Assembly (NCBI GenBank): GCA_022777285.1
Contig: JALFGN010000065.1
Span: forward strand, 62,001-126,000
Source: Blautia sp.
GTDB lineage: Bacteria; Bacillota; Clostridia; Lachnospirales; Lachnospiraceae
Direction of reading: 5' to 3'
DNA length: 64,000 nucleotides
The notes under the pieces are model-generated. The model saw only the letters and a list, made by a program, of their open reading frames with translations. It ran no database searches and was not told where the DNA came from. Position numbers and translations under genes: made by a program. Position 1 is the stretch's first letter. The number at the start of each line of letters is the position of its first letter. Shown here piece by piece: positions 27,038 to 36,056 of the stretch.

Positions 27038-27770
27038 TTCCTGCCATCCTCCTGCCCCAGAAAAAAGCTCCGGCATATACAATGAGACAAAGGGTCATCA
27101 GAACAATACCGGCTGTATTGTGATAGAGAACATCCAGAAATCCGGGAGAAGTGATGCGCATATACAGAATGATACCAGCAGGCATCAGACTCATAAAATT
27201 GTGTTCCATTTTTCTTGCAGCCAGCATAGCGTCAATTTCTTTTTTGGCATCAATTTTGTCTTCTATAATACGAACGCTTTGCTGCAGGGTTTCTCTCATG
27301 TTCCCGCCCATGCGTTTCGATTGTACCAGAATCTGAGAAAAATTTCGGATATCCTCTACCTGACTTTTACATCCCAGGTCATAAAAAAGTTTTTCGACAG
27401 GTACACTCAGGCGCATTTGCGCAGCCATGTAGGTCAGTTCGCGTGTCATTTCGCCATCCGGACCATAAATGCGATCTAAATCTTTTCTTGCTTCCAATAC
27501 AGCATTTTCAAGCGAATATCCGGCACAAACGGCTGTATTTATGGCATTGAGTGCGTCGCGAAATTGATGATGCAGGCGCTGTCTTTTTCGGACAAGCAGC
27601 TGGTGTCTGCGCATGGAAAGATACCAGAAGGGAAGAGGGAGAAGAAAAAAGAAAGTAATCAGACTACGATAACAGAGTTCGTTGATTACAACACAAAGGA
27701 GAATACTTTCTGCAAGGTAGCGGATCCATTCGAATGGTGTAAATGTATAGTTACTGTAAGAATTGTTCAT
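27027..27770 (-). CDS. tadB: TadB-like platform protein (T2SF domain)
   Basis: A 247-residue membrane protein. Two hydrophobic helices are at about 17-55. The T2SF domain has FRDALNAINTAVCAGYSLENAV and QSKRMGGNMRETLQQ, and two more helices close the protein. It carries the assembly ATPase reaction across the membrane with TadC. It overlaps the ATPase gene by 4 bases and the tadC gene by 11. Confidence 0.88.
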   Translation of the reverse strand: MNNSYSNYTFTPFEWIRYLAESILLCVVINELCYRSLITFFFLLPLPFWYLSMRRHQLLVRKRQRLHHQFRDALNAINTAVCAGYSLENAVLEARKDLDRIYGPDGEMTRELTYMAAQMRLSVPVEKLFYDLGCKSQVEDIRNFSQILVQSKRMGGNMRETLQQSVRIIEDKIDAKKEIDAMLAARKMEHNFMSLMPAGIILYMRITSPGFLDVLYHNTAGIVLMTLCLIVYAGAFFWGRRMAGIEV

Positions 27771-28966
27771 AATTGAATACCAGCCCTTTCCAGTTTTTCT
27801 TTATGTTTCAGCAGGTTCTGTTGTTGAAGCCCTTTTCCTTCCTGATAAGTAAATAAAGGGTGCAGCAGAACCTCATCATTTTTGATTCCGTCCAGTTCAA
27901 CAATTTCCATAACTTTGCGACTCTTGTCGCGCTGACGCCCAAGATATATGAAAAGGTCGAAACCGGCAGCAATCTGTCTGCGTATGGCACTCAGGGGCAT
28001 ATTCAGTTTCATGAGAACCAGTGTTTCCAGACGACTGATCATATCCGAACAACTGTTGGCATGAATCGTAGACATGCTTCCTTCCGAGCCGACATTCACT
28101 GCCTGAAGTAATTCATGGGCATCGCTTCGGACTTCTCCTACAATAATACGATCCGGACGCATGCGAAGAGCAGTTTTCAGCAGATCGGTAACAGTGATCT
28201 CCTGTGAATGTTCAATATTAGCCATTCGGCATTCCATGCGGATCAGATTGGGAACTCCCTGAATCTGCAGTTCCGCATTATCTTCAATGGTGATAATTCG
28301 TTCATCTTTTGGAATATAAGCAGACAGAGCATTGAGGAAAGTAGTTTTTCCTGCACCGGTTCCGCCTCCGATCAGAATGGTATATTTGGCTTTTACAAGA
28401 GAAATGAGCATATGTAAAGCCTCTTTTGTCAAGCTTTGTTTTTCCAGAAGTGTATCCATGGTAATGGGATCTTTGGGGAATTGGCGGATGGTAAGTACCG
28501 GACCATCCAGCGCAACTGGAGGGATGACCACATTAACCCGGGAGCCATTTTCCAGACGTGCATCTACAATCGGATGGAGTGTGTTGATGACACGGTTGCA
28601 GCGAGATACGATCTGCTGAATCACATCATCCAGTTTCTCTTTAGAAGTGAAGGTTTTATCCCATGGAAGAATACGACCATTTCGTTCAATAAATATATGA
28701 TTCCAACCATTTACCATGATTTCTGTGATATCTGTATCTTCCAGAAGTTCCTGAAGTACATCCAGTTTTCTCACAGAACGAAAGAGTTCTTTTTGCAGCT
28801 GCATTTTCTGATTCAGACTGAGTCCGTAATTTCGCCCTTCTGTCAAAAGTAATTCGTCAATCAGATCCAGAACTTCTTCGTCGCTGGATTCCCATATCGT
28901 GTCCAGCTGTTCCATAAGTTTTTCTTTAAGGATTGAAAATATTTCCATAGGCATGTTCCTTTCCAA
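27767..28966 (-). CDS. tadA: CpaF/TadA-type pilus assembly ATPase
   Basis: A 399-residue secretion ATPase. Domain order: an N-terminal helical part (1-75), the motif DITEIMVNGWNHIFIERNG, Walker A GGGTGAGKTTFLNALSAYIP (about 200-215), an Asp-box region with ERIITIEDNAELQ, Walker B RPDRIIVGEVR and the His box STIHANS. It drives pilin polymerisation. It overlaps the upstream ATPase gene by 41 bases if the first start is used; a second ATG (MEIFSILK) lies 6 codons in. Confidence 0.92.
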   Translation of the reverse strand: MERNMPMEIFSILKEKLMEQLDTIWESSDEEVLDLIDELLLTEGRNYGLSLNQKMQLQKELFRSVRKLDVLQELLEDTDITEIMVNGWNHIFIERNGRILPWDKTFTSKEKLDDVIQQIVSRCNRVINTLHPIVDARLENGSRVNVVIPPVALDGPVLTIRQFPKDPITMDTLLEKQSLTKEALHMLISLVKAKYTILIGGGTGAGKTTFLNALSAYIPKDERIITIEDNAELQIQGVPNLIRMECRMANIEHSQEITVTDLLKTALRMRPDRIIVGEVRSDAHELLQAVNVGSEGSMSTIHANSCSDMISRLETLVLMKLNMPLSAIRRQIAAGFDLFIYLGRQRDKSRKVMEIVELDGIKNDEVLLHPLFTYQEGKGLQQQNLLKHKEKLERAGIQL

Positions 28967-29957
28967 TCAGTTCTTTTCTCACTGCTTCTCCAAAAGAGCC
29001 TTTTGTGAGTCCATAGGGCCAGTTTCCGGGTTCTGTGAAAGAGGAAGGGGATGGAAGCAGAAGCTTTCTGGTTTTTTCGAGAATTTCCTGTTCTCCCGAT
29101 TGTTTCATACAAGTTTCGTATTGCTGGATTTTTTCCGCAGATGGTCTGTCTTTCAGGATGGGCATATAGATTTGTCTGCATTTCCGCAGCAGAAGAATAG
29201 AAGAGGAAATGTTTTCTCCAAAATCAATGATTACTGTATGATAATTGCTTTCTCCTGCAATGTGCTGCAGAAGTCCGTCGTACTCTTCCTCTGTAACAGA
29301 CCAGATATCTTCGGGTACGAAAACCGGCGGGATGTAATGAAGCGTTCCTGTCTGATGGATAAGAGAGGCGAGCAGAGCAGTTGTATTTTCTTTTTTCTGT
29401 CGGAGATGATAAAAGAAATCTCCCAGATTTCTGGGGTATTTTATTGCAAAGAGAGATTCGAATCCAGAGCAGGATTCCAGATTGAGATATAAAACCGGAT
29501 ATCTTTCCGATAGAATCTGACTGGCTGCAAGGGCGAAAGATGTTTTTCCGCATCGGTTTACAGGAGAATAGACGCCAAGAAGCTCAAGATTTTGTCGGGC
29601 ATTTGTTTCCGGAATACAGGAAGGAAAATGAGTTCCCATAAGAGTCAGCAGTTCCTGAAGAATTTCTGTGCAGGATTGATATTTTGAAATATTTGGATAA
29701 TCACAGAGGGAAGAGGGACCTTCCTCCAGAAGTACGATCATTTTACCCTGAAAGGCATCACGAATGCAGGTTTCCAGGCTGTTTTCAGCTGCAAGTACCA
29801 GGGCGACTTCATGAATTTTTCCATATTCGCAGAGCTTTTGTGGATTTGTAAATGCCATAAATTCCAGAGAGAGTCTGCACTTTTGTTTTAACCAGGAAGT
29901 CAGGCGGCAGGCAAAATCTTCTTCTTTATCGTATACAGCAAGGATTTTCTTTTTCAT
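28926..29957 (-). CDS. cpaE: CpaE/TadZ-like ATPase of the pilus locus
   Basis: A 343-residue MinD-like protein. An N-terminal receiver-like domain (1-120) starts KKKILAVYDKEEDFACRL. The ATPase part has a deviant Walker A, SPVNRCGKTSFALA (about 131-144), VLYLNLESCSGFESLF in place of Walker A', and VIIDFGENISSS as the switch. Such proteins place the Tad machine in the cell. GGGAGG fits the ATG at 29957. A longer open frame overlaps the peptidase gene and is not used. Confidence 0.8.
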   Translation of the reverse strand: MKKKILAVYDKEEDFACRLTSWLKQKCRLSLEFMAFTNPQKLCEYGKIHEVALVLAAENSLETCIRDAFQGKMIVLLEEGPSSLCDYPNISKYQSCTEILQELLTLMGTHFPSCIPETNARQNLELLGVYSPVNRCGKTSFALAASQILSERYPVLYLNLESCSGFESLFAIKYPRNLGDFFYHLRQKKENTTALLASLIHQTGTLHYIPPVFVPEDIWSVTEEEYDGLLQHIAGESNYHTVIIDFGENISSSILLLRKCRQIYMPILKDRPSAEKIQQYETCMKQSGEQEILEKTRKLLLPSPSSFTEPGNWPYGLTKGSFGEAVRKELIGKEHAYGNIFNP

Positions 29958-30466
29958 TAATAAAATCCTCCCGCATAGAGCATAATACCAAGAAAAACAG
30001 GAACAGTAAAATGAAAATGTTCGGCTCTGGAACCGGGTTTCATGTAAGGAATAAAACGGCGATTCCGGCTGCAGGCCCGGATATAACGTAAAAAATAAGA
30101 AAGACGTTCGGAAAGATTGCCGCAGGCCATAAGAAATGCAAAAGAAAGAAGTGCACCAAGAAGAAAACTGCAGATCATACTGCGCAGAATCGTTCCGGTG
30201 CCAAGAAGGCCGCCAAGAACAGAGAGTAATTTGATATCTCCTGCACCCATCATACGAAATAAAAACAGAGGAAACAGAAGAAGCAGAGGGAGAAGCATGC
30301 CTTTCAGAAAAAGAGGCAGTCCATCGAGACCTCTTGCGTGAAGCTGATAGCCGGCGCCTATTCCGAGACCCAGCCAGATCCATTCATTTGGGACTTTTTC
30401 TGTAAACAGATCTGTGCAGACAGCACCTGCGGACAGAAAAAGTGCCAGTTGTGTCTGTAAACACAT
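29957..30466 (-). CDS. cpaA: Prepilin peptidase, first gene of the tad operon
   Basis: A 169-residue A24 peptidase with about five membrane segments. The catalytic aspartates are in CTDLFTEKVPN (about 18) and GAGDIKLLSVLG (about 75). It cuts the leader of the Flp prepilin and the TadE-like proteins. Start: the ATG at 30466 lies 8 bases after GAGG; an in-frame GTG at 30475 is the alternative. The stop overlaps the cpaE start. Confidence 0.88.
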   Translation of the reverse strand: MCLQTQLALFLSAGAVCTDLFTEKVPNEWIWLGLGIGAGYQLHARGLDGLPLFLKGMLLPLLLLFPLFLFRMMGAGDIKLLSVLGGLLGTGTILRSMICSFLLGALLSFAFLMACGNLSERLSYFLRYIRACSRNRRFIPYMKPGSRAEHFHFTVPVFLGIMLYAGGFY

Positions 30467-30516
30467 AAAAAACACCTCGCTAAAATGAAAATAAAAAATA
30501 GAAAATGGGGAACAAT

Positions 30517-30528
30517 GACCGATCGGTC
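30517..30528. promoter_or_regulatory. 12-bp palindromic operator candidate in the tad leader
   Basis: GACCGATCGGTC is a perfect palindrome. On the minus strand it lies about 16 bases after the -10 of the tad promoter, so a bound protein would block early transcription. The form resembles TetR-type operators; no TetR gene is present in the window. Confidence 0.45.
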
Positions 30529-30544
30529 TGACTTGATGAATTTG

Positions 30545-30573
30545 ATTATATACGGTCTTTTAAGGGATGTCCA
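30545..30573 (-). promoter_or_regulatory. Promoter of the tad operon
   Basis: On the minus strand TGGACA (30573-30568) and TATAAT (30550-30545) are 17 bases apart. The first tad gene starts 79 bases downstream. No other good promoter was seen for the eleven-gene block. Confidence 0.65.
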
Positions 30574-30624
30574 GAGAAAAACAGACAAAAATTTCTTTTT
30601 AGCAACCATTCACAAAATTACTAT

Positions 30625-30653
30625 TTGCAATACGGACAGTTTTCAGTTAAAAT
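30625..30653 (+). promoter_or_regulatory. Promoter of the SGNH hydrolase gene
   Basis: TTGCAA at 30625-30630 and TAAAAT at 30648-30653 with 17 bases between, 57 bases before the ATG. It is divergent from the tad promoter, with the -35 elements about 50 bases apart. Confidence 0.6.
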
Positions 30654-30709
30654 AAATATTATACAATTAGGTGGGCAGAAAATTTGTCCATTGCTGAAGG
30701 AGAATAGCC

Positions 30710-31324
30710 ATGGGTGTAATTGTATTTTTAGGTGACAGTATAACAGATGCGGGAAGAACCACTTCATGTCCGCCTCTTGGGGCAGGATATGTAAGAGAAT
30801 TTGCTTCTGCATTAGGTGAAAGAGAGAATACCTGGAATATCTTTAATGAGGGAGTAGACGGTTACATTACTGAACGGGTAGCCAAAGACCTGCGCAGTGA
30901 CTGTATTGCGTTGCATCCGGATTACGTAAGTATTCTGGTAGGAATTAATGATGTAGGGCTGATTGTGGAGGCGGATGTGTCAGAACAGGAAAAACTGTAT
31001 ATGCTGGAAGACAGTATCCGTGCATACCATGAGATGTTATTTGACTTATCAAGAGAGACCGAGGCCGAGATCATTACTCTGGAGCCTTTTATCTTTCCAA
31101 AGGAAGGAAAGTATGAAGATTGGTTGCCCTGGCAGAAAAAGATGTCCAAGAATATAAGGAAACTGGCACGTAATTATCATGCAAAGTTTATTCCTGTTCA
31201 GGAACCATTGGAGCGGGAAATAGAAAAACGCGGACATGATGCCATTACTACCGACTGCATTCATTTAACTGAAACCGGTCATAAAATTCTGGCTGAAATT
31301 GTCAGAGAAGGATTTAAACTTTAA
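30710..31324 (+). CDS. SGNH/GDSL-family hydrolase
   Basis: A 204-residue esterase-type enzyme. Block I is FLGDSITDAG with the nucleophilic Ser at about 10; block II Gly is in FNEGVDGY; block III is VGINDVG (G-N-D); block V is DCIHLTETGH with the catalytic Asp/His. No signal peptide is seen, so it is probably cytoplasmic. The substrate (acetylated sugar or lipid ester) is unknown. AAGGAG precedes the ATG. It is a single-gene unit with its own promoter and terminator. Confidence 0.88.
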   Translation: MGVIVFLGDSITDAGRTTSCPPLGAGYVREFASALGERENTWNIFNEGVDGYITERVAKDLRSDCIALHPDYVSILVGINDVGLIVEADVSEQEKLYMLEDSIRAYHEMLFDLSRETEAEIITLEPFIFPKEGKYEDWLPWQKKMSKNIRKLARNYHAKFIPVQEPLEREIEKRGHDAITTDCIHLTETGHKILAEIVREGFKL

Positions 31325-31368
31325 AAAAACGCTGTACGGAGAAACATGTTCATCCGCACAGCGTTTTT
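31325..31368. terminator. Terminator between SGNH hydrolase and the sensor kinase
   Basis: AAAACGCTGT with a CGGA inner arm pairs with TCCG and ACAGCGTTTT around a 12-base loop, followed by T's. It serves both convergent genes. Confidence 0.85.
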
Positions 31369-31381
31369 GTGTAAGAGGATT

Positions 31382-33751
31382 TTAAGGCTTGGGAAAGACG
31401 ATCTGAACCGTAAATAAGTCAGCATCTGTTAAGACTTCCAGTGTACCGCCCTGCAGTTCTGTGAAACTTTTGGCAATTGCCAGTCCAAGACCGCTTCCTT
31501 CTGTATTTCTGGAGACATCTCCACGTACAAAACGTTCTGTAATTTCAGAAGGATTAAAATTCAGTTCAGAAGCAGAAATATTTTTCATAGTTATAGATAC
31601 GCAGGCTTCTGCGTCTTTCACATCAATATAAGCTCTGGTTCCAGGCATGGCATATTTTGTAATATTCACCAGAAGATTCTCGAAAATCCGATAAGTTTTC
31701 TGACCATCCAGCGAGAGTATGATTTTTTCTTCCGGAAGATGCCAGCGGAAATACACATCGGAAGAATCTATGTTTTCAGAAAGTTCCAGTTTTACCTGCT
31801 GTATGAGATTTATGAGATCTACATCTGCGAGATTCAGGGTAATGGTCCGACTGGTAGCTTTACTGATCTCAAATAAATCTTCGATGAGAAGCTTCAGACG
31901 GGCAGATTTCTGATCCAGAATATCAATATAATGTGCACGTTCCTCTTCCGTAATCGATTCCTGTTTCAGAAGATCCACGTAGGTAATGATTGCTGTAAGA
32001 GGCGTTTTTAAATCATGGGATACATTGGTGATTAATTCGGTTTTCATTTTCTGGCTTTTTACTTCTTCGTCTACAGCCTTTCGGAATCCGCTCTGGATTT
32101 TAATAATTTCTTCCCGGAATGGTTCAAAGATTCCCAGGTCTTCCGGAATGGTTCCATTGAGATTTCCTTCTGCCAGTTGATTGGTGGCATCTAACAGGTG
32201 ACTGTATTGATCTTTTAAGTCATTGCTGTATTTTCGAAGCAGAAGAAACAAAGCAATCGAGTATACGACCAGCGCTGCAATTCCCCAGAACCACATAAGA
32301 CTGATAAAACCAAGAATAATGAAGTTGATCAGAACAATTTTGATCAGAGATTTGGTAGTATCGTCTTTCAGGTTCAGGTGAAGAAGGCTACTGTAAGTTC
32401 TTCGGAAAAGTTTTTTTGTCCAAGGCCAGATCCGATAGATAAGTACACGTTCCTTAATATAGTTTTTTGACCCCATAGTGAACAGGAAACGCATGCATCC
32501 GGCTGCCCAGTAGACAGAAGCAAACATTGCTGTCCATCCTGCGAATCCCCACAGATACTGAAGGGCAGAAGCAAGACTGTCATTCATTCCGATACTGGTC
32601 ATCACATTAAAAATGGACTGATTACTGAGAAAGTGACTGTCCAGTGATACGATTATGCCAAAGACCAAAAAGAACAATGGAATTGCTGCAGCCAGTTCAA
32701 ACGGTGCATGAAAGATTTTCTCATTGCCTGTTTCAAGCGGACGGATAAAAGGAAGCAGAAGTGCAGCTCCTGCTACCAGAGCCATGAGAGTAAGAAAAAC
32801 AATAAAAAGATCTTCTGTCTGTGAATGTACGCCTGCAATAGAAAGAAGTTCCATGTCATCTGCAGTCATACTGTCAAAATCGGATCTATTCATAAGATAA
32901 ACGTAAGTACGTCCCTGAGGCTTCTGAAAAGGAGCAGTCATTCCGTAACTAATGTTAAAATCAGAGCAGGGTGTCTGTCTTGCGGCTTCATTCAGTACTT
33001 GTGAGCCATTGGTAGATTTTCCGGAAAAAAATTCCGAGGAAGAGATACTTCCGTTCTGATCGTAAGTGATGACTGCGCCGAAAGCATAATCGGATCCAAG
33101 CTGATCCTGTTTCATTCCATCCAGGATGGTATAAATATTGTCTGAGGTATTACTGTCCAGAATTTTTCCGGAAGCATCTCTTACCTGATATTTCACATAA
33201 GAGCGAAGAGTAGAAAAATTATAATTCCAGTCGGAAAAAACATATAGAAAATCATTATAAGAATTCATAATCGCTTCCTGAGAAGTATATCCTTGTCCGT
33301 TGACATCATTTCGGTATTTGTTATGCGGGTAATTGTCATAATTCAGTTCGGAGGATGACAGTTCTGAATTTCCTGTTCCCGCTGTTTCTGCAGTTACTTC
33401 TTCTGTGGCTGTCTCTGTTTTTTCCTCTGCTGTTTTTTCACTTTTTTCTTTTTCGGAATCTTTCTGGTCTGTTTCTGATGTCTTTTTGTTTACCAGTGCA
33501 GAAGGAAAGAAAACATCAAAGGGAGATAAAATCTCCGAGGTTTTTCTCTGTTGTTCTTCTGCGTAAAGTACGTAATTACTGCCAATCAGAGTAGACAGAA
33601 AAGAGGAGGAATGTAACTGAGTAATCAGATTCCGGTTCTGTCCTCTGACATAATGAGGACGAATGACCATCATTGCCAGAGAAGGCAACAGTATGATGAG
33701 TAAAATCAGTCCTACGGCAAGTTTATGATATTTTTTCGATTTTGTATCCAA
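31382..33751 (-). CDS. Large multi-span sensor histidine kinase
   Basis: A 789-residue kinase. Membrane segment 1 (about 12-31) precedes an extracytoplasmic region of about 270 residues with a low-complexity Lys/Glu/Thr stretch. Several membrane segments follow at about 300-520. Then come a HAMP-like linker, HisKA with NVSHDLKTPLTAIITYVDLL (about 578) and HATPase_c ending GSGLGLAIAKSF. The gene overlaps its regulator by 29 bases and starts with TTG, with AAAGGTGG upstream. The layout resembles VanS-like wall-stress kinases with an extended sensor; the ligand is unknown. Confidence 0.88.
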   Translation of the reverse strand: MDTKSKKYHKLAVGLILLIILLPSLAMMVIRPHYVRGQNRNLITQLHSSSFLSTLIGSNYVLYAEEQQRKTSEILSPFDVFFPSALVNKKTSETDQKDSEKEKSEKTAEEKTETATEEVTAETAGTGNSELSSSELNYDNYPHNKYRNDVNGQGYTSQEAIMNSYNDFLYVFSDWNYNFSTLRSYVKYQVRDASGKILDSNTSDNIYTILDGMKQDQLGSDYAFGAVITYDQNGSISSSEFFSGKSTNGSQVLNEAARQTPCSDFNISYGMTAPFQKPQGRTYVYLMNRSDFDSMTADDMELLSIAGVHSQTEDLFIVFLTLMALVAGAALLLPFIRPLETGNEKIFHAPFELAAAIPLFFLVFGIIVSLDSHFLSNQSIFNVMTSIGMNDSLASALQYLWGFAGWTAMFASVYWAAGCMRFLFTMGSKNYIKERVLIYRIWPWTKKLFRRTYSSLLHLNLKDDTTKSLIKIVLINFIILGFISLMWFWGIAALVVYSIALFLLLRKYSNDLKDQYSHLLDATNQLAEGNLNGTIPEDLGIFEPFREEIIKIQSGFRKAVDEEVKSQKMKTELITNVSHDLKTPLTAIITYVDLLKQESITEEERAHYIDILDQKSARLKLLIEDLFEISKATSRTITLNLADVDLINLIQQVKLELSENIDSSDVYFRWHLPEEKIILSLDGQKTYRIFENLLVNITKYAMPGTRAYIDVKDAEACVSITMKNISASELNFNPSEITERFVRGDVSRNTEGSGLGLAIAKSFTELQGGTLEVLTDADLFTVQIVFPKP

Positions 33752-34436
33752 CTCCCCACACCACCTTTAAATATTTTGGTACCTTAGGGTTGATCTCTAT
33801 TTTTTCGCGGATATTACGTACATGGACCATAACGGTTTCTGTATTGACAGCCCGTTCATTCCATACACGTTCATAAATTTCATCCGCAGAGAAAACCCGT
33901 CCGGGATTTTTGATCAGCAATAGAAGAATGCGGAATTCCATGGGAGTCATTTTTACAAGAGCACCATCCACCCGAACCTCAAAGGTCGTTTCATTTACTT
34001 CAAGTCCTCCGATCGTATAAACAGAATCGGCATTTTCTGCTTCCTGTTTCTGCAGTTTTTCCATGAAACGTTTGTAACGGCGAAGCTGCGAGTTGACTCT
34101 TGCCATAAGTTCCATAGGGGTAAATGGTTTTGTGACATAATCATCTGCACCAATGTTCAATCCCATAACCTTATCTACTTCTTCAGACTTGGCGGAAAGC
34201 ATGATGACCGGAAAGTCATATTTTTCCCGAAGCTTCATAGTCATCGTGATGCCATCCATACAGGGCATCATAATGTCTACGATGGCCAGATGAATCTCCT
34301 CTTTTTCCAGAATATCCAGACCTTCCAGTCCGTTTTCGGCCTGGAATACCTGATAACCCTGGCTGCGCAGATAGATTCCTACGGCTTCCCGAATATCTTT
34401 GTCATCTTCCACAATTAATATATGGTTTACTTCCAT
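33723..34436 (-). CDS. OmpR-family response regulator
   Basis: A 237-residue regulator. The receiver has EDDKD, phospho-Asp in IVDIMMPCMDG (about 55), SAKSEE and TKPFTPME. The DNA-binding domain ends VMVHVRNIREKIE...LKVVWGVGYKI. It is the partner of the downstream kinase gene. GGGAG precedes the ATG. Confidence 0.92.
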   Translation of the reverse strand: MEVNHILIVEDDKDIREAVGIYLRSQGYQVFQAENGLEGLDILEKEEIHLAIVDIMMPCMDGITMTMKLREKYDFPVIMLSAKSEEVDKVMGLNIGADDYVTKPFTPMELMARVNSQLRRYKRFMEKLQKQEAENADSVYTIGGLEVNETTFEVRVDGALVKMTPMEFRILLLLIKNPGRVFSADEIYERVWNERAVNTETVMVHVRNIREKIEINPKVPKYLKVVWGVGYKIEKIS

Positions 34437-34469
34437 GGTAAATCTCCCCTCTTTTGCTGTTCTGGTATC

Positions 34470-34497
34470 AGTATAGGATACAAAATGAAAAAGTCAC
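34470..34497 (-). promoter_or_regulatory. Promoter of the two-component operon
   Basis: On the minus strand GTGACT (34497-34492) and TATACT (34475-34470) are 16 bases apart. The inverted repeat GTATC-N7-GATAC (34465-34481) straddles the -10 and may be an autoregulatory site. Confidence 0.5.
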
Positions 34498-34519
34498 AGG
34501 ATAGAAATCGAAAGAAAAT

Positions 34520-35626
34520 CTAAAGTTTTTCAAAAAAAGTTTTTATCCGGTCTATGCGGCTGGTCATGGATGCCAGCATAGAATCAAGAATCGTAAGGGC
34601 TGCCATGGATTCTACCACTACAACTGCGCGTGGAACAATAATGGGATCATGACGTCCTTTGATAGAAATATCCAGTTCTTCTCCGGATCTGGTAACACTT
34701 TCCTGAATGGATGCAATGGATGGAGTCGGTTTGAATGCAGCGCGGATGATAATCGGGGTTCCATCACTGAGTCCACCGGTGATTCCACCAGAATGATTGG
34801 TTTTTTTCCATACATTTCCCTCGTTATCCATACGGTAGGCATCGTTGTTATGTAAACCATCAGAAGAAGCGACACGAATACCGTCACCGATTTCAAAAGA
34901 TTTGACTGCACCGATGGAAAGGATGGCTTTTCCAAGATTTGCATTGAGTTTTTCAAAAACCGGTTCTCCTATACCGGCAGGAACGCCGGTGATTTTGCAT
35001 TCGATCATTCCGCCGGCAGAATTTTTTTCACTCATACATTTTTCCAAATATGCAGAAGCTTCTTTTGCAGCGGCAGCATCCGGCATGAAAAGTGCATTGT
35101 TTTGGATTTCTTCAAAATCAAAGAGATCCCGGTTAATGGAAACAGGGCCTATAGACAGTGTGTAAGCACAGACTTCTACACCCAGTTCTCTCAGAATCTT
35201 AGCAGCGACTGCACCGGCGGCTACACGTCCGATGGTTTCCCGGCCGGAAGAACGTCCACCGCCTCTGTAGTCACGAAAACCATATTTTACATCATAATTC
35301 CGGTCTGCATGTCCGGGACGGTAATAGTTTGCAATTTCGCTGTAGTCATGAGAGCGCTGGTCTGTGTTTGCCACTATGAGAGAGATGGGGGTTCCGGTTG
35401 TTTTACCTTCAAAAACACCGGAAAGAATCTCCACACGATCTGATTCTTTTCTTTGGGTGGTGTATCGGGACTGGCCAGGTTTTCTTCGATCCAGATAAGC
35501 CTGAATATCCTCTTCACATAGTGGAAGTCCCGCGGGGCAGCCATCGATGACTACGCCGATTCCTGCACCGTGAGATTCTCCCCAGGTGGTGATTTTAAAT
35601 ATATTTCCAAAAGTTGAACCAAACAT
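34520..35626 (-). CDS. aroC: Chorismate synthase
   Basis: A 368-residue enzyme that makes chorismate from EPSP with reduced FMN. Signature GESHGAGIGVVIDGCPAG is near the N-terminus, and GGGRSSGRETIGRVAAGAVA (about 126-145) and RHDPIIVPRAVVVVESM near the C-terminus. The start MFGSTFGN has AGGAAGG 8 bases upstream; a 26-codon extension is not used. The gene stands alone here with no other aro genes. Confidence 0.96.
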   Translation of the reverse strand: MFGSTFGNIFKITTWGESHGAGIGVVIDGCPAGLPLCEEDIQAYLDRRKPGQSRYTTQRKESDRVEILSGVFEGKTTGTPISLIVANTDQRSHDYSEIANYYRPGHADRNYDVKYGFRDYRGGGRSSGRETIGRVAAGAVAAKILRELGVEVCAYTLSIGPVSINRDLFDFEEIQNNALFMPDAAAAKEASAYLEKCMSEKNSAGGMIECKITGVPAGIGEPVFEKLNANLGKAILSIGAVKSFEIGDGIRVASSDGLHNNDAYRMDNEGNVWKKTNHSGGITGGLSDGTPIIIRAAFKPTPSIASIQESVTRSGEELDISIKGRHDPIIVPRAVVVVESMAALTILDSMLASMTSRIDRIKTFFEKL

Positions 35627-35777
35627 AAGTAATACCTTCCTGTTCTTGATTTTTTTGTTTTTTAATATAACATGTTTCAGAGGAAAAATCCATTGAATCT
35701 TCAAAAGGGATAAGATACAATAACAGCAGCAATCAGAATAAAAAAGGCAGGAAAATCCTGCCAGAATGGAGTTTCAT

Positions 35778-36056
35778 ATGGAAAAAACGTGGGTGGTTTA
35801 TCTGCTTTGTATCAATGTTCTGGCTTTCGGTCTGTTTGGAGCAGACAAATGGAAAGCCAGACATAAAAAATATCGTATCCGCGAACGTACACTGCTTTTG
35901 GCAGCAGTGATAGGAGGTTCTGTGGGAGCCTTGTGCGGCATGTATTTTTTTCGGCATAAGACGCTCCACAGAAAATTCCGTATAGGCCTGCCTGCTATTC
36001 TTTTTCTTCAGGCAGTTATTACAGGATTTCTAGTTGTCGGATTCCCAGCGTCCTGA
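35778..36056 (+). CDS. DUF1294 membrane protein
   Basis: A 92-residue protein. One hydrophobic helix at the start (VVYLLCINVLAFGLFGADKW), then the family core YRIRERTLLLAAVIGGSVGALCGMYFFRHKT, H-RK-FRIG and a last hydrophobic helix. This matches DUF1294, of unknown function. GGAG is 6 bases before the ATG at 35778; an ATG at 35766 overlaps it. Its 3' end overlaps the convergent methyltransferase gene by 27 bases. Confidence 0.82.
   Translation: MEKTWVVYLLCINVLAFGLFGADKWKARHKKYRIRERTLLLAAVIGGSVGALCGMYFFRHKTLHRKFRIGLPAILFLQAVITGFLVVGFPAS

Noticed and set aside
33355..33594. Plus-strand open frame in the low-complexity part of the kinase
   Set aside because: It mirrors the repetitive Lys/Glu/Thr codons and has no site.
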